Assembly: GCF_003626655.1 (NCBI RefSeq)
Contig: NZ_RBAN01000001.1
Span: 62,001-126,000, forward strand
Length of the DNA stretch: 64,000 bases
Direction: 5' to 3'
Source: Micromonospora costi
GTDB taxonomy: Bacteria; Actinomycetota; Actinomycetes; Mycobacteriales; Micromonosporaceae
Under the pieces are notes generated by a model. That model did not search any database and was not told the DNA's origin. It saw only the letters and a program-made list of their open reading frames with translations. The translations under genes were made by a program, and so were the position numbers. This document shows positions 17,997 to 27,316 of this stretch, one piece after another (position 1 is the first letter of the stretch; each line of letters opens with the position of its first letter).

Positions 17997-19262
17997 CTAC
18001 GGAGTGCCCGGCCGGGCACCGGCCGGCGTACCGCGATCGACCGGGGCCGGTGTGCCGAGCGTCACCGGCAGCGTGTCGTAGCCCCGCAGGGTGAGCCGGG
18101 TGCGCCGCCGGGGCCGGCCGGCCAGGGCCAGCTCCGGCAGCCGGCGCAGCAGTCGCGGGACGGCGATCTGCGCCTCCAGCCGGGCCAGCCCGGCGCCCAC
18201 GCAGTAGTGCGGGCCGGCGCCGAAGGACAGCGGGTGCGACTGCGCCCGCCACGGGTCGAACCGCTCCGGGGCGGGGAACCGGCGGGGGTCCCGGTTCGCG
18301 GCCCCGAGCAGCAGCAGCACCGAGCTGCCCGCCGGCAGCTCGACCCCGCCGCAGCGCACGGCGGCCGTGCTCAGCCGGCTGGTGAGCTGCACCGGCGAGT
18401 CGTAACGCAGCAGCTCCTCGACGTACGCCGGGGCGTGCTCCGGGTGCCCGCGCAGCACGTCGGCCTCGCGGGGGTGGTCGAGGAGCACGACGAGACCGTT
18501 GCCGAGCAGGTTGGTGGTGGTCTCGAAGCCGGCGACCAGCAGGACGACGAGGTTGGCCAGCAGCTCGTCGCCGGAGAGCCGCCCGCCGTCGGAGTCGTGC
18601 ACCTGGACCAGGGCGGTCGTCAGGTCGTCGGCCGGGGCCCGGCGACGCGCCTGCACCAGCTCCGTGAAGTACGCGCGCAGCTCGGCCGCGCCCCGGTCGG
18701 CGACCGCCAGCTCCTCGGGCGTGATCTCCGGCTCCAGGACGCCGGTCAGGTCGGTCGCCCAGCGGCGGAACAGCGGCCGGTCGGCGGCCGGCACGCCCAG
18801 CAGGGCGCAGATCACCGCGACCGGCAGCGGGTACGCGAAGTCGGCCAGGAAGTCCACCGGGGCGTCCCGGCCCCGCTCGCCCATCGCGTCGATCAGCTCG
18901 TCGGCCTGCGCGGCCACCACGTCGCGCATCCCGGCGATCCGGCGCGGGCTGAACGCGCCCGCGACCAGCCGGCGCATGCGGCTGTGGTCGGGCGGGTTGG
19001 TCCGCAGCATCGAGCGGGAGATCGACGCGATCGCGGGGCTGTCCCGCCAGCCCGGCCAGACGCTGTCGCGGATCGCGTCGTCCATCACCGCGAGCCGGGG
19101 GTCGCGGAGCAGCTCGTCGGCCTCGGCGTAGCCGGTGACCAGGTAGAACATCGGTGCGGCCTCGGCCACCGGCCCGTACGCGCGCAGCCGCTCGTAGGTG
19201 GGGTAGGGGTCGATCCGCCCTTGCGGCGACAGCAGCAGTGTGAGCGCCTCGGCAGCGTCCAT
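17997..19262 (-). CDS. Cytochrome P450
   Basis: A 421-residue soluble bacterial P450 that should oxidise a small organic substrate using electrons from a ferredoxin system. I-helix motif AGFETTTN (oxygen activation), the ExxR of [10 protein letters not shown] and the haem-ligand loop [15 protein letters not shown] with Cys354 are intact. The N-terminal ~50 residues ([21 protein letters not shown]) resemble CYP107-like macrolide or terpene hydroxylases of actinobacteria; the subfamily is a guess. No ferredoxin or ferredoxin reductase is adjacent, and the neighbours are housekeeping genes, so the substrate is unknown. It follows the kinase-like gene by 87 nt on the same strand. Confidence 0.93.
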   Translation of the reverse strand: MDAAEALTLLLSPQGRIDPYPTYERLRAYGPVAEAAPMFYLVTGYAEADELLRDPRLAVMDDAIRDSVWPGWRDSPAIASISRSMLRTNPPDHSRMRRLVAGAFSPRRIAGMRDVVAAQADELIDAMGERGRDAPVDFLADFAYPLPVAVICALLGVPAADRPLFRRWATDLTGVLEPEITPEELAVADRGAAELRAYFTELVQARRRAPADDLTTALVQVHDSDGGRLSGDELLANLVVLLVAGFETTTNLLGNGLVVLLDHPREADVLRGHPEHAPAYVEELLRYDSPVQLTSRLSTAAVRCGGVELPAGSSVLLLLGAANRDPRRFPAPERFDPWRAQSHPLSFGAGPHYCVGAGLARLEAQIAVPRLLRRLPELALAGRPRRRTRLTLRGYDTLPVTLGTPAPVDRGTPAGARPGTP

Positions 19263-19349
19263 GGCCGGCCTCCCGCGTCCCGTCGAGGGCCTCTCATCAT
19301 GCCCCGGATCGGGCGATCCGGCGATCCGGCGCCGGTGACCGGGTCGGGC

Positions 19350-20333
19350 TCAGGCGGTGTGGCCGGGGTCGCCCGCGAGCACCGCGTCGCCGCCGAGCAG
19401 CGCGTGCTCGGGCAGCGGCAGCCGGACGCCGTGCGCGGCCTCCCAGTCGTAGACGATTCCGGGGCGGACCTGGGCGGTGAAGTAGTCGACGGCGCTCATC
19501 CCGCCGACCACCGGCTCGTCCACCTCGGCCACGAGCTGGGCCGGCACCAGGTGGAAGCCGCTCTGGAGGGCGGCGCTGAGACGGCGGTGCCCGTCGACCA
19601 CGAAGAAGTACTCGCCGGTGTAGCCGATGCGCAGCGGCTCCAGCGCCTCGTCGCCGGCACCGGCGACCTCGCCGACGAACTCCGAGTCCCAGAGGCCGCG
19701 CAGCGTGGCGATGTCCTCGGTCGGGTAGACCCGGGCGGGGTCGAGGAGCAGCAGTGGCGGGGCGTCGCGCAGCACCTCCGCGCCGAGCGTGCCCTCGTAC
19801 GCCGCGATGATGTGCTCGATGACCTCGTCGGCGGTGGCCCGGGTGGTGTCGCAGATCAGGTCGTAGTTGCGCAGCCGCGCCTTGTCCACGCCGTAGCGGA
19901 CCAGGAACCGGCCCCGCTCGCTCTCGCTGCGCTCGCGCAGCTTGGCCGTGGCCTCCTCCAGGGAGGTGTAGCTCTCCGCCGGCCCGGACGGGCGCGCCAG
20001 CACCCGGCGGGCCGCCTCCCCCGGCTCGGTGATCATGTGCACCTTGAGCGCGTCGGTGAAGAAGTGCCAGGCCAGCCGGGAGTCCATGACGAGGCTCTCG
20101 CCGGAGGCCGCGATGTCCCGCTGGAGCTGGTCGACGTAGCCGTCGACCGCCTGGTCGAGTTCCGCGTGCAGGTTGAGCTGGAGAGCGGTCATCTGCCGCT
20201 CCTGCGCCATCTGCCGGTACAGGTCGCCGACGCTGACCCGGCGCATCCCGAGCCGCTTGGCGATCTCCACCGACACGGTGCTCTTGCCGCTGCCGAGGTC
20301 ACCGTTGAAGACGATCGACTGACGAACGGTCAC
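19350..20333 (-). CDS. Cytidylate-kinase-like / ParB-like fusion protein
   Basis: Residues 1-~185 form a P-loop nucleotide kinase: GDLGSGKST (11-19), SVGDLYRQMAQE and a DSRLAWHFF segment like Cytidylate_kin2-type (CMP-kinase-like) proteins, and a LID-like Arg-rich stretch (RERSESERGRF). Residues ~195-327 look different: ARVYPTEDIATLRGLW followed by YFFVVDGHRRLSAALQSG and VPAQLVAEVDE match the core of ParB/sulfiredoxin-like domains (xxDGxxRxxAxxxxG). I know of no named role for this combination. The GTG start gives a clean N-terminus just before the first beta strand. It lies alone between priA (192 nt upstream) and the P450. The kinase assignment is firmer than the ParB-like one. Confidence 0.7.
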   Translation of the reverse strand: MTVRQSIVFNGDLGSGKSTVSVEIAKRLGMRRVSVGDLYRQMAQERQMTALQLNLHAELDQAVDGYVDQLQRDIAASGESLVMDSRLAWHFFTDALKVHMITEPGEAARRVLARPSGPAESYTSLEEATAKLRERSESERGRFLVRYGVDKARLRNYDLICDTTRATADEVIEHIIAAYEGTLGAEVLRDAPPLLLLDPARVYPTEDIATLRGLWDSEFVGEVAGAGDEALEPLRIGYTGEYFFVVDGHRRLSAALQSGFHLVPAQLVAEVDEPVVGGMSAVDYFTAQVRPGIVYDWEAAHGVRLPLPEHALLGGDAVLAGDPGHTA

Positions 20334-20525
20334 GACTGGTCCACCCCTGAGATCACCGGCTGATTGACAGCATCGTCCTGGCGTCGGCTCGACGCGCTCC
20401 CGTCATCGTCGCGCGGTCTGTGCGCCCGGGCATGACGGGCGATGCTACCACCCCCCGGTCGGCCGTCCGCCGCACGCGGCGTGCGACGCCGCCGCGCGGA
20501 CGCGCCGTCGGCCCAGCTCACCGGC

Positions 20526-22451
20526 TCAGAACAGGTCGAGCGGGTCGACCCGGAGGCGGACCGGGTCGGCCGCCTTGCGGGCGCTGCGCGCCCCGGCCGC
20601 GGCGTGCAGCGCGTCGGCCAGCGCCGCCGCCCGGGCCCGGGGCACCCGGACCAGCATCCGCTCCCGCTCCCCGTCCGCGGGCACCGGGCCCAGCACCTCG
20701 GCGCCGTCGGGCAGCCGCGTCTCGTCGAGCAGGTCGGCCACCGCCGCCGGCACGCCGGTCACGCTGGCCATCCGCACCGCCGGCGGGAAGCCCAGCTCCC
20801 GCCGCTCGGCCAGCTCGCGGGCGGCGAACCAGCCGGCGTCCCAGCGCAGCAGCGCCTGCACGGGGGCCAGGCCGCCGTCGGCCACCACCACGACCCGGCC
20901 GCCGGCCGCGGCCGGCCGGGCCAGCGCCGCGGCCGCCAGCCAGCGCCGCAGCGCCTCCTCCCCCGCGCGCAGGTCGGCGCGGGTGAGCAGGGCCCACGAG
21001 TCGAGCAGCAGCACCGCGCCGTAGCCGCCGTCGGCGACCGGCTCGGCCCCCGGCGTCGCGATGACGAGACCGGCGCCACCCGGCACCTCGGCGAGCACCT
21101 CCTCCCGCCCCGACGTGCGCACGGGCACGCCGGGAAACGCGCGCCCGAGTTCCTCGGCGGTGCGGCGCGCGCCGGTGACAGCGGCCCGCAGCCGCCGTCC
21201 ACCGCACTCCGGGCAGGCGTACGCGGCGGCCACCCGCCCGCACCAGCGGCAGGCGGGCGCGGCCGTGGCCGAGGGCAGCGCGAGCGGGCCCGCGCAGTGC
21301 GGGCAGCGGGCCGGGGTGCGGCAGTCGGCGCAGGAGACCGAGGGCAGGTAGCCGCGGCGCGGCACCTGCACGAGCACCGGCAGGTCGGCGCGGACGGCGT
21401 CCCGGGCCGCCGTCCAGGCCAGGCTGGGCAGCCGCGCGGTCGCCGCCCCCGGGTCGCGGGCCAGCTGCGGATCGTCGCCGGTCGGCGCGATGGCCGGCGT
21501 ACGCGCCCGCACGGTGGCCCGGTCGGCCACGACCTCCCGGGCCCAGCCGGTCTCCAGCAGCAGCTGCGCCTCGGCGGTGCGCGCGTACCCGCCCACCAGC
21601 GCGCCGGCCTCGGCGAGCTGTGCCCGGGTGAGCAGCACCTCGCGGGTGTGCGGGTAGGGCGCCCGCGGCTCGGCGTGCAGGTCGTCCCCGTCGTCCCAGA
21701 CCGCGACCAGCCCGAGCCGTTCCACGGGCGCGAACATCGCGGCCCGGGTGCCGATCACCACCGGCACATCGCCGCGCCGGGCGGCGAGGAAGGCCCGGTA
21801 GCGCCGGGCCGGGCCGAGCGCCGCGGACAGGCAGACGTGGCGCCCGGGACCGAGCGCAGCCCCGACCGCGACGTCCAGCCGCTCCAGGTCCCGGTTGTCG
21901 GCGACGACCACCACGGCGCCCCGGCCGCCGGCGACGGTCGCCGCGACCGACTCGGCGTAGCGGGCGGCCCAGTCCTCACCCGGCAGCGCCGACCAGACGG
22001 CGCGGGGCGCCCTACCGTCGGCCAGCGCCCGCAGGTACGCCGGCCCGGCCGGGTAGTCCCGCCAGCCGTCCGGCGCGTCCGGGCGCGCCGGGTCCGGGGG
22101 CGGTCCGGCGTCCGGTGCGGTCGGCTCGCGCGTCTCCTTCTCCACCCGCGCGTGCCGGGGCGGCACGGCGAGCCGGAGCACGTCGGCGAGGCTGCCCGCG
22201 TACCGGTCGGCCACCGCCCGGGCCAGCCGCGCCACCTCGGGCGACAGCACCGGCTCGGGCGAGACGACCTTCTCCAGGTACGCCAGCCGGCCGGTGTGCC
22301 CGGAGGCGTCGACCCGCTCCAGCAGCCAGCCGTCCACCAGCTGCCCCGCGAAGCGGACCTTCACCCGGACGCCCGGCACGGCCGAGGCGTCCAGCTCGGC
22401 CGGGACGAGGTAGTCGAAGGGCCGGTCCAGGTGGGCCAGCGGGACGTCCAC
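20526..22451 (-). CDS. priA: Primosomal protein N' (PriA), ATPase motifs eroded
   Basis: A 641-residue PriA-like replication-restart protein. The N-terminal 3'-DNA-binding domain (VPLAHLDRPFDYLVP; GVRVKVRFAGQLVDGWLLE) and the zinc-binding cysteine cluster (SCADCRTPARCPHC, CRWCG, CPECGG) are present. Where Walker A (GVTGSGKT) is expected the sequence reads ALPGEDW, and the DEEH Walker B position reads WDDGDD. The protein probably cannot hydrolyse ATP, as known for actinobacterial PriA homologues. The GTG at 22451 begins at the family N-terminus. It follows metK with a strong hairpin between them. Confidence 0.9.
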   Translation of the reverse strand: MDVPLAHLDRPFDYLVPAELDASAVPGVRVKVRFAGQLVDGWLLERVDASGHTGRLAYLEKVVSPEPVLSPEVARLARAVADRYAGSLADVLRLAVPPRHARVEKETREPTAPDAGPPPDPARPDAPDGWRDYPAGPAYLRALADGRAPRAVWSALPGEDWAARYAESVAATVAGGRGAVVVVADNRDLERLDVAVGAALGPGRHVCLSAALGPARRYRAFLAARRGDVPVVIGTRAAMFAPVERLGLVAVWDDGDDLHAEPRAPYPHTREVLLTRAQLAEAGALVGGYARTAEAQLLLETGWAREVVADRATVRARTPAIAPTGDDPQLARDPGAATARLPSLAWTAARDAVRADLPVLVQVPRRGYLPSVSCADCRTPARCPHCAGPLALPSATAAPACRWCGRVAAAYACPECGGRRLRAAVTGARRTAEELGRAFPGVPVRTSGREEVLAEVPGGAGLVIATPGAEPVADGGYGAVLLLDSWALLTRADLRAGEEALRRWLAAAALARPAAAGGRVVVVADGGLAPVQALLRWDAGWFAARELAERRELGFPPAVRMASVTGVPAAVADLLDETRLPDGAEVLGPVPADGERERMLVRVPRARAAALADALHAAAGARSARKAADPVRLRVDPLDLF

Positions 22452-22460
22452 GCAGACACG

Positions 22461-22496
22461 AGCGACCGGCGACCCGTCCGCGGGTCGCCGGTCGCT
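22461..22496. terminator. Strong hairpin between metK and priA
   Basis: A perfect 16-bp stem (AGCGACCGGCGACCCG and its complement) with a 4-nt loop lies 14 nt after the metK stop and 9 nt before the priA start. There is no T tract. It may partly terminate metK transcripts, so that priA is expressed at a low level, or shield the metK mRNA 3' end. Confidence 0.6.
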
Positions 22497-22510
22497 GCGC
22501 GTGGTGCCGG

Positions 22511-23704
22511 TCAGGCTCCCGCGGCCGACTTGAGGTCGGCGGCCCGGTCGGTGCTCTCCCAGGTCAGGTCGGGCAGCTCACGGCCGAAGTGGCCGTACGC
22601 CGCCGTCTGCTGGTAGATGGGGCGGAGCAGGTTGAGGTCGCGGATGATGGCCGCGGGGCGCAGGTCGAAGACCTCGGCGACCGCGGTCTCGATCGAGGCG
22701 ACCGGCACGGTCTCGGTGCCGAAGGTCTCAATGAACAGGCTCACCGGGTGCGCCTTGCCGATCGCGTACGCGACCTGCGCCTCGCAGCGCTCGGCCAGGC
22801 CTGCGGCCACCACGTTCTTGGCCACCCACCGCATGGCGTACGCGGCCGAGCGGTCCACCTTCGACGGGTCCTTGCCGGAGAACGCCCCGCCGCCGTGCCG
22901 GGCGTACCCGCCGTACGTGTCCACGATGATCTTGCGGCCGGTCAGACCGGCGTCACCCATCGGGCCGCCGATCTCGAACCGGCCGGTCGGGTTGACCAGC
23001 AGCCGGTAGCCCTCGGTGTCCAGGCCCAGGCTCTCCAGCTCGGGGGCGATCACGTGCTCGCGGACGTCCGGGGTGAGCAGCGACTCCAGCGAGATGTCGG
23101 CGGCGTGCTGGCTGGACACCACCACCGTGTTGAGCCGGACCGGGCGCAGGCCCTCGTACTCGATGGTGACCTGGGTCTTGCCGTCGGGACGCAGGTACGG
23201 GATCGTGCCGTCCTTGCGCACGGCGGACAGCCGCCGGGCGAGGCGGTGCGCCAGGGCGATCGGCAGCGGCATCAGCTCCGGCGTCTCCGAGCACGCGAAG
23301 CCGAACATCATGCCCTGGTCGCCGGCGCCCTGGGCGTCCAGCGCGCTCTCCGACGCGCCGGTGCGCAGCTCGAAGGCGTTGTCGACGCCCTGCGCGATGT
23401 CCTCCGACTGGGCGCCGATGGACACGCTCACGCCGCAGGAGGCGCCGTCGAAGCCCTTCTTCGACGAGTCGTAGCCGATGTCGAGGATGGTCCGGCGGAC
23501 GATGGTCGGGATGTCCGCGTACGCCTTCGTGGTCACCTCGCCGGCGATGTGCACCTGACCCGTGGTGATCATGGTTTCCACCGCGACCCGGCTGCGCGGG
23601 TCCTCGGCGAGCAACGCGTCGAGGATGCCGTCGCTGATCTGGTCGGCGATCTTGTCCGGGTGGCCTTCCGTGACCGATTCGGACGTGAAGAGGCGGCGTG
23701 TCAC
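22511..23704 (-). CDS. metK: S-adenosylmethionine synthetase
   Basis: Makes S-adenosylmethionine from methionine and ATP. The 397-residue protein carries [21 protein letters not shown] at the N-terminus, the [15 protein letters not shown] loop and [16 protein letters not shown] (phosphate loop). It is transcribed with coaBC, rpoZ and others upstream, after an 82-nt gap. No SAM riboswitch consensus was recognised in that gap, which holds only a weak hairpin (GCCACC/GGTGGC around 23747-23764). Confidence 0.98.
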   Translation of the reverse strand: MTRRLFTSESVTEGHPDKIADQISDGILDALLAEDPRSRVAVETMITTGQVHIAGEVTTKAYADIPTIVRRTILDIGYDSSKKGFDGASCGVSVSIGAQSEDIAQGVDNAFELRTGASESALDAQGAGDQGMMFGFACSETPELMPLPIALAHRLARRLSAVRKDGTIPYLRPDGKTQVTIEYEGLRPVRLNTVVVSSQHAADISLESLLTPDVREHVIAPELESLGLDTEGYRLLVNPTGRFEIGGPMGDAGLTGRKIIVDTYGGYARHGGGAFSGKDPSKVDRSAAYAMRWVAKNVVAAGLAERCEAQVAYAIGKAHPVSLFIETFGTETVPVASIETAVAEVFDLRPAAIIRDLNLLRPIYQQTAAYGHFGRELPDLTWESTDRAADLKSAAGA

Positions 23705-23786
23705 GGCACTCCCTAATGCGTGTGAAGTCGTTCCGCGGAAGTCTAGCCACCACCGTCGGTGGCGGCAGAGCCGGTTGCGGCCGGTC

Positions 23787-25001
23787 TCACCCCTCGGAGC
23801 GACGGGTCAACCGCGTGACCACCAGGTCCCAGACGCCGTCGGCCAGGTCCTCCTTGGACTGCTCGGGCATCCGCGTGACCGAGCCGTCCGCGCCGATGAC
23901 GGTCGCCGCGTTGGTGTCGGCGCCGAAGACCTTGTCCTGCCCGACCTCGTTGATGACGATGAGGTCGGCCCGCTTCCGGGCCAGCTTGGCCCGGCCGTTG
24001 GCCTCGGCGTCGCCGGTCTCCGCGGCGAACACCACCAGCACCTGCTCCGGCCGGCGGCGTTGGCCGAGCTCCGCGGCGATGTCCGGGTTGGTGACGAGCT
24101 CGATGGTGGGCGCGCTGCCGTCGTCCGCCTTCTTGATTTTGCCAGGGGCGTAGACGGCGGGACGGAAATCGGCCGGAGCCGCCGCCATCACCACCGCGTC
24201 GGCGTCGACCGCGGCCTTGAGCGTCGCCTCCCGCAGCTCCTCCGTGGTGCCCACGCGGACCAGGTCGACGCCGGCCGGGTCGGCGAGGCCGACGTTGGCC
24301 GCGATCACGGTGACGCGGGCGCCGCGGGCCACTGCCGCGCGGGCGAAGGCGTACCCCTGCTTGCCGGAGGAGCGGTTGCCCAGGAACCGCACCGGGTCGA
24401 GGGGTTCGCGGGTGCCGCCGGCGGTGACCACCACCCGGCGGCCGGCGAGGTCGGCGGGCGCGGCGATCCCCCGGGCGAGCACCCGGCGGGCGACCGCGAA
24501 GATCTCGGCGGGGTCGGGCAGCCGGCCCTTGCCCGTGTCGGCCCCGGTGAGCCGGCCGACGGCGGGCTCGATCACCCGGACGCCGCGGGACCGCAGGGTG
24601 GCGACGTTCGCCGCCGTGGCCGGGTGCTCCCACATCTCGGTGTGCATGGCCGGGGCCAGCACCACGGGGCACCGGGCGGTGAGCAGCGTGTTGGTGAGCA
24701 GGTCGTCGGCGAGGCCGTGCGCCGCCCTGGCGAGCAGGTCGGCGGTGGCCGGCGCGACGACCACGAGGTCGGCCTGCTGGCCGAGACGCACGTGCGGCAC
24801 CTCGTGCACGTCCGACCAGACGTCGTCGGCGACCGGCTGGCCGGAGAGCGCCGCCCAGGTCGGCGCCCCGACGAAGCGGAGCGCCGACGCGGTCGGCACG
24901 ACACGGACCCGGTGGCCCGATTCGGTGAAGAGCCGCAGCAGCTCACACGCCTTGTAGGCGGCGATGCCGCCACCGACCCCGAGGACGATCCCGGCGGACA
25001 T
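23787..25001 (-). CDS. coaBC: Bifunctional phosphopantothenoylcysteine decarboxylase/synthetase
   Basis: Two consecutive steps of coenzyme A synthesis. Residues ~1-175 are the flavin-dependent decarboxylase CoaC ([16 protein letters not shown], the ATADLLAR loop and [13 protein letters not shown]). Residues ~185-404 are the CTP-dependent ligase CoaB ([27 protein letters not shown] and [14 protein letters not shown]). The usual Asn in PAMN is His here, a substitution found in actinobacterial Dfp proteins as I recall. It follows rpoZ by 14 nt in the conserved gmk-rpoZ-coaBC-metK order. Confidence 0.97.
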   Translation of the reverse strand: MSAGIVLGVGGGIAAYKACELLRLFTESGHRVRVVPTASALRFVGAPTWAALSGQPVADDVWSDVHEVPHVRLGQQADLVVVAPATADLLARAAHGLADDLLTNTLLTARCPVVLAPAMHTEMWEHPATAANVATLRSRGVRVIEPAVGRLTGADTGKGRLPDPAEIFAVARRVLARGIAAPADLAGRRVVVTAGGTREPLDPVRFLGNRSSGKQGYAFARAAVARGARVTVIAANVGLADPAGVDLVRVGTTEELREATLKAAVDADAVVMAAAPADFRPAVYAPGKIKKADDGSAPTIELVTNPDIAAELGQRRRPEQVLVVFAAETGDAEANGRAKLARKRADLIVINEVGQDKVFGADTNAATVIGADGSVTRMPEQSKEDLADGVWDLVVTRLTRRSEG

Positions 25002-25015
25002 CGCGGTGCGGCGGG

Positions 25016-25282
25016 TTACGGCTGGTCGGTCGGCTCGGCGGTGAGCAGGCCGGCGTTGATCTCGCGCATGGCGATGGAGAGCGGCTTCTCCTGCGGGGTG
25101 GTCTCGACCAGCGGGCCGACGTACTCCAGCAGGCCCTCACCGAGCTGGCTGTAGTAGGCGTTGACCTGGCGGGCCCGCTTGGCGGCGAAGATGACCAGCG
25201 CGTACTTCGAGGTCGTCTTCTCGAGGAGCTCGTCGATCGGCGGGTTGGTGATGCCCTCGGGGTTGGTGGCGATGGATCCCAC
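25016..25282 (-). CDS. rpoZ: RNA polymerase omega subunit
   Basis: An 88-residue omega chain that helps fold and assemble the beta' subunit. [20 protein letters not shown] and [21 protein letters not shown] are the actinobacterial omega signature; the C-terminal part ([16 protein letters not shown]) is also conserved. It is part of the conserved mihF-gmk-rpoZ-coaBC-metK cluster, 79 nt after the guanylate-kinase-like gene and 14 nt before coaBC. The upstream gap may carry a separate promoter. Confidence 0.97.
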   Translation of the reverse strand: MGSIATNPEGITNPPIDELLEKTTSKYALVIFAAKRARQVNAYYSQLGEGLLEYVGPLVETTPQEKPLSIAMREINAGLLTAEPTDQP

Positions 25283-25361
25283 GAATAACCTCTGCGTCTG
25301 TCGAACCGCGGGACGCGGTGCGGACTGGCGGCCACGGCCGACTCCGGACCGTGGGCGGCTC

Positions 25362-25895
25362 CTAACCGAGCACCCGTGGTCGGGTCGGAGTCGGATAAGA
25401 AGAACCGAACAAGCCTACCAGCTCATCGGCGACCCGATCGCTCAGGTCGTGCGTGACGTCGAGGTCGAAGGCGGCGCGGAGGGCCGGGTCCGGGCGGTAG
25501 CCGGGCGGGCGGAGCAGCACCAGACGAGCGTCGGAGAGGCGTTCCCGGACGGCGAGGGCACCGGGGAGGTCGAGCGGGAGCAGCGCGGGCTGCCCGGCGG
25601 CAAGCCGGGAGAGCAGCGGCTCGTACGGGGTGCCGCGGCGGTGGGGGCCGGCCCGCGACCACTCCAGCAGCGCACCCGCGGCGATCAGCCGGTCGAAGGC
25701 GGCGGCGGAGAGAAAGACCCGGTCGACGCCGTCGACCTCGCCGTGGCGGCGGGGTCGGGTCGTCGCCGGCACCGGCCGCCACACGGAGGGAGAGCGCGCC
25801 CGGACGAGCTCGACGACACTCTCCCGGCCGGCGCCCGAGGGGCCCGCCAGGACAGTGAGCCGAGCCGCCGGGCGCGCCTCGCCATCCGTGCTCAC
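25362..25895 (-). CDS. Degenerate guanylate-kinase-like protein
   Basis: It occupies the place of gmk between mihF and rpoZ and aligns with guanylate kinases over [36 protein letters not shown] (given here in parts: [25 protein letters not shown]). The P-loop, however, reads GPSGAGRE (18-25): Arg24 stands where the catalytic Lys is expected and Glu25 where Ser/Thr is. The LID region that carries catalytic Arg residues (about 30 residues in Mycobacterium Gmk) is missing; after the strand VLLRPPG the chain goes almost directly to the C-terminal helix, giving 177 residues. The reading frame is intact, without stops, so it is under some selection, but GMP kinase activity looks lost. A functional gmk would have to be elsewhere in the genome. 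Confidence 0.75.
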   Translation of the reverse strand: MSTDGEARPAARLTVLAGPSGAGRESVVELVRARSPSVWRPVPATTRPRRHGEVDGVDRVFLSAAAFDRLIAAGALLEWSRAGPHRRGTPYEPLLSRLAAGQPALLPLDLPGALAVRERLSDARLVLLRPPGYRPDPALRAAFDLDVTHDLSDRVADELVGLFGSSYPTPTRPRVLG

Positions 25896-25920
25896 TGCTT
25901 GTTTCTACACGCTGCCATGC

Positions 25921-26238
25921 TCAGTTGGCGGCGAACTCTCCAAGCAGTGCCTTGCGCTGCTGCTCGCCGAGGCCACGCAGGCGGCGGCTGTCAGCGATCT
26001 TCAGCTTCTCCATGATCTGGGTCGCCCGGATCTTGCCGATGCCCGGCATCGCCTGCAGGACCGCCGACACCTTCAGCTTGCCCACGACGTCGTCGGACTC
26101 GGCCCGCTCGAGAACGGCTCCGAGGGTGGTCTTGCCCTGCTTGAGCTGCTCCTTCAGCTCGGCACGGGCCTTGCGGATCTCCGCGGCCTTCTCCAGCGCG
26201 GCAGCGCGCTGTTCGGGGGTCAGTGACGGGAGCGGCAC
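25921..26238 (-). CDS. mihF: Actinobacterial integration host factor mIHF
   Basis: A nucleoid-associated DNA-bending protein unrelated to E. coli IHF, essential or important in mycobacteria and streptomycetes. At 105 residues it has the long N-terminal helix (LTPEQRAAALEKAAEIRKARAE) and the helix-two-turns-helix DNA-binding core MPGIGKIRATQIMEKLKI, followed by RRLRGLGEQQRKALL. It is placed 25 nt upstream of the gmk-like gene in the conserved order. The 178 nt before it (26239-26416) contain no gene; a TTGACC box around 26350 on the minus strand could be part of its promoter but no convincing -10 was found. Confidence 0.96.
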   Translation of the reverse strand: MPLPSLTPEQRAAALEKAAEIRKARAELKEQLKQGKTTLGAVLERAESDDVVGKLKVSAVLQAMPGIGKIRATQIMEKLKIADSRRLRGLGEQQRKALLGEFAAN

Positions 26239-26416
26239 CAGTTCTCCTCAGGTCCCTATCGCGACGGGCGGGACGCACCGCCGCATCTGTGAAACGTGGT
26301 GTCGCTGTGAACCAAGGGGTCCGTGGTTCCCAGCGCGGGGAAAACTAGCGGTCAACGGAGCTTTCGGCAACGTGGGCGCGCCATGATCAACGCAAAGTGA
26401 CCGACCGATCAATCAG

Positions 26417-27253
26417 TCAACGGGCGGGCACGACGGCCCGGCAGTCGGCCAGGACACGCTCGGCGGCGGCCCGCAGCGCGGCCACGTCCGCCCCGGCGCC
26501 GAGCACCTCCCGGGAGTACGACGGGAGCACCGCGGGAAGGCTCGCGCCGAAGACGGCACGCAGATCGGCGGCCGTCGCGCCCTGGGCGCCGAGCCCCGGG
26601 GCGAGCAGTGGACCGCCCACCCGGGACAGGTCGTGACCCGTCTCCCCGATGGTCGCGCCGACCACCAGCCCGAAGCTGCCGAGCGGCTCCGCACCCGCGT
26701 TGAGCTGGGAAATCTCGTCGATGACCGTCTGCGCCACGGTCCGTCCGTCGGCGCCGCGGGCGTGCTGCACGGCGGCTCCCTCGGGGTTCGAGGTGAGCGC
26801 CAGCACGAAGACGCCGCCGCCGTGCTCGGCGGCCAGCTCGAACATCGGGGCGAGCGAACCTACTCCCAGGTAGGGGCTCGCGGTGATTGCATCGACATAC
26901 AGCGGGCTGGATGGGTCGAGGTACGCCGAGGCGTACGCGCGGACCGTCGAGCCGATGTCGCCGCGCTTGACGTCAAGCAGAACGAGCGAGCCGCAATCCC
27001 GTAACTGTCGGATAGTTGACTCAAGAATCCCGACACCCCGGGCGCCGAAACGCTCGAAGAAGGCCGACTGGGGCTTGACCACCGCAACCCGGTCACCGAG
27101 GGCGTCCACGACGGTCCGGGCGAACCGGTCGAGCCCCTCGACGTCGTCTGGCAGCCCCCAGCGGGCCAGCAGTTGCGGGTGCGGGTCGATCCCGACGCAG
27201 AGCGGTCCCCGCTCGGCGACGGCCCGGTGCAACCGGGCGCCGAAGGTCTCCAT
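26417..27253 (-). CDS. pyrF: Orotidine 5'-phosphate decarboxylase, type 2
   Basis: Last step of UMP synthesis. The segment LVLLDVKRGDIGSTVRAYA carries the catalytic Lys-Asp of type 2 (mycobacterial/myxobacterial-like) enzymes, and LCVGIDPHPQLLARWG is the usual N-terminus. The length of 278 residues fits type 2, which is longer than the E. coli type. It lies downstream of bioA by 63 nt and upstream of mihF by 178 nt. It belongs to the pyr locus, although bioA and a repeat element separate it from pyrD. Confidence 0.97.
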   Translation of the reverse strand: METFGARLHRAVAERGPLCVGIDPHPQLLARWGLPDDVEGLDRFARTVVDALGDRVAVVKPQSAFFERFGARGVGILESTIRQLRDCGSLVLLDVKRGDIGSTVRAYASAYLDPSSPLYVDAITASPYLGVGSLAPMFELAAEHGGGVFVLALTSNPEGAAVQHARGADGRTVAQTVIDEISQLNAGAEPLGSFGLVVGATIGETGHDLSRVGGPLLAPGLGAQGATAADLRAVFGASLPAVLPSYSREVLGAGADVAALRAAAERVLADCRAVVPAR

Positions 27254-27316
27254 GCGTTCTCTCCCTCTCCTCGCTCGGCGCGGACGGCCCGCGCCGCCCG
27301 CGTACGCCCGACGCCG

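Noticed and set aside
17424..20363. A 979-codon plus-strand open frame opposite def, P450 and the kinase gene
   Set aside because: Antisense to three well-supported genes, with composition typical of high-GC shadow frames.
23705..23786. SAM riboswitch before metK
   Set aside because: Neither SAM-I nor SAM-II/SAM-IV consensus stretches were found; the gap is only 82 nt.
26239..26416. Promoter for mihF
   Set aside because: A TTGACC is present on the minus strand but no -10 of acceptable quality at 16-18 nt, so it is not listed as a feature.
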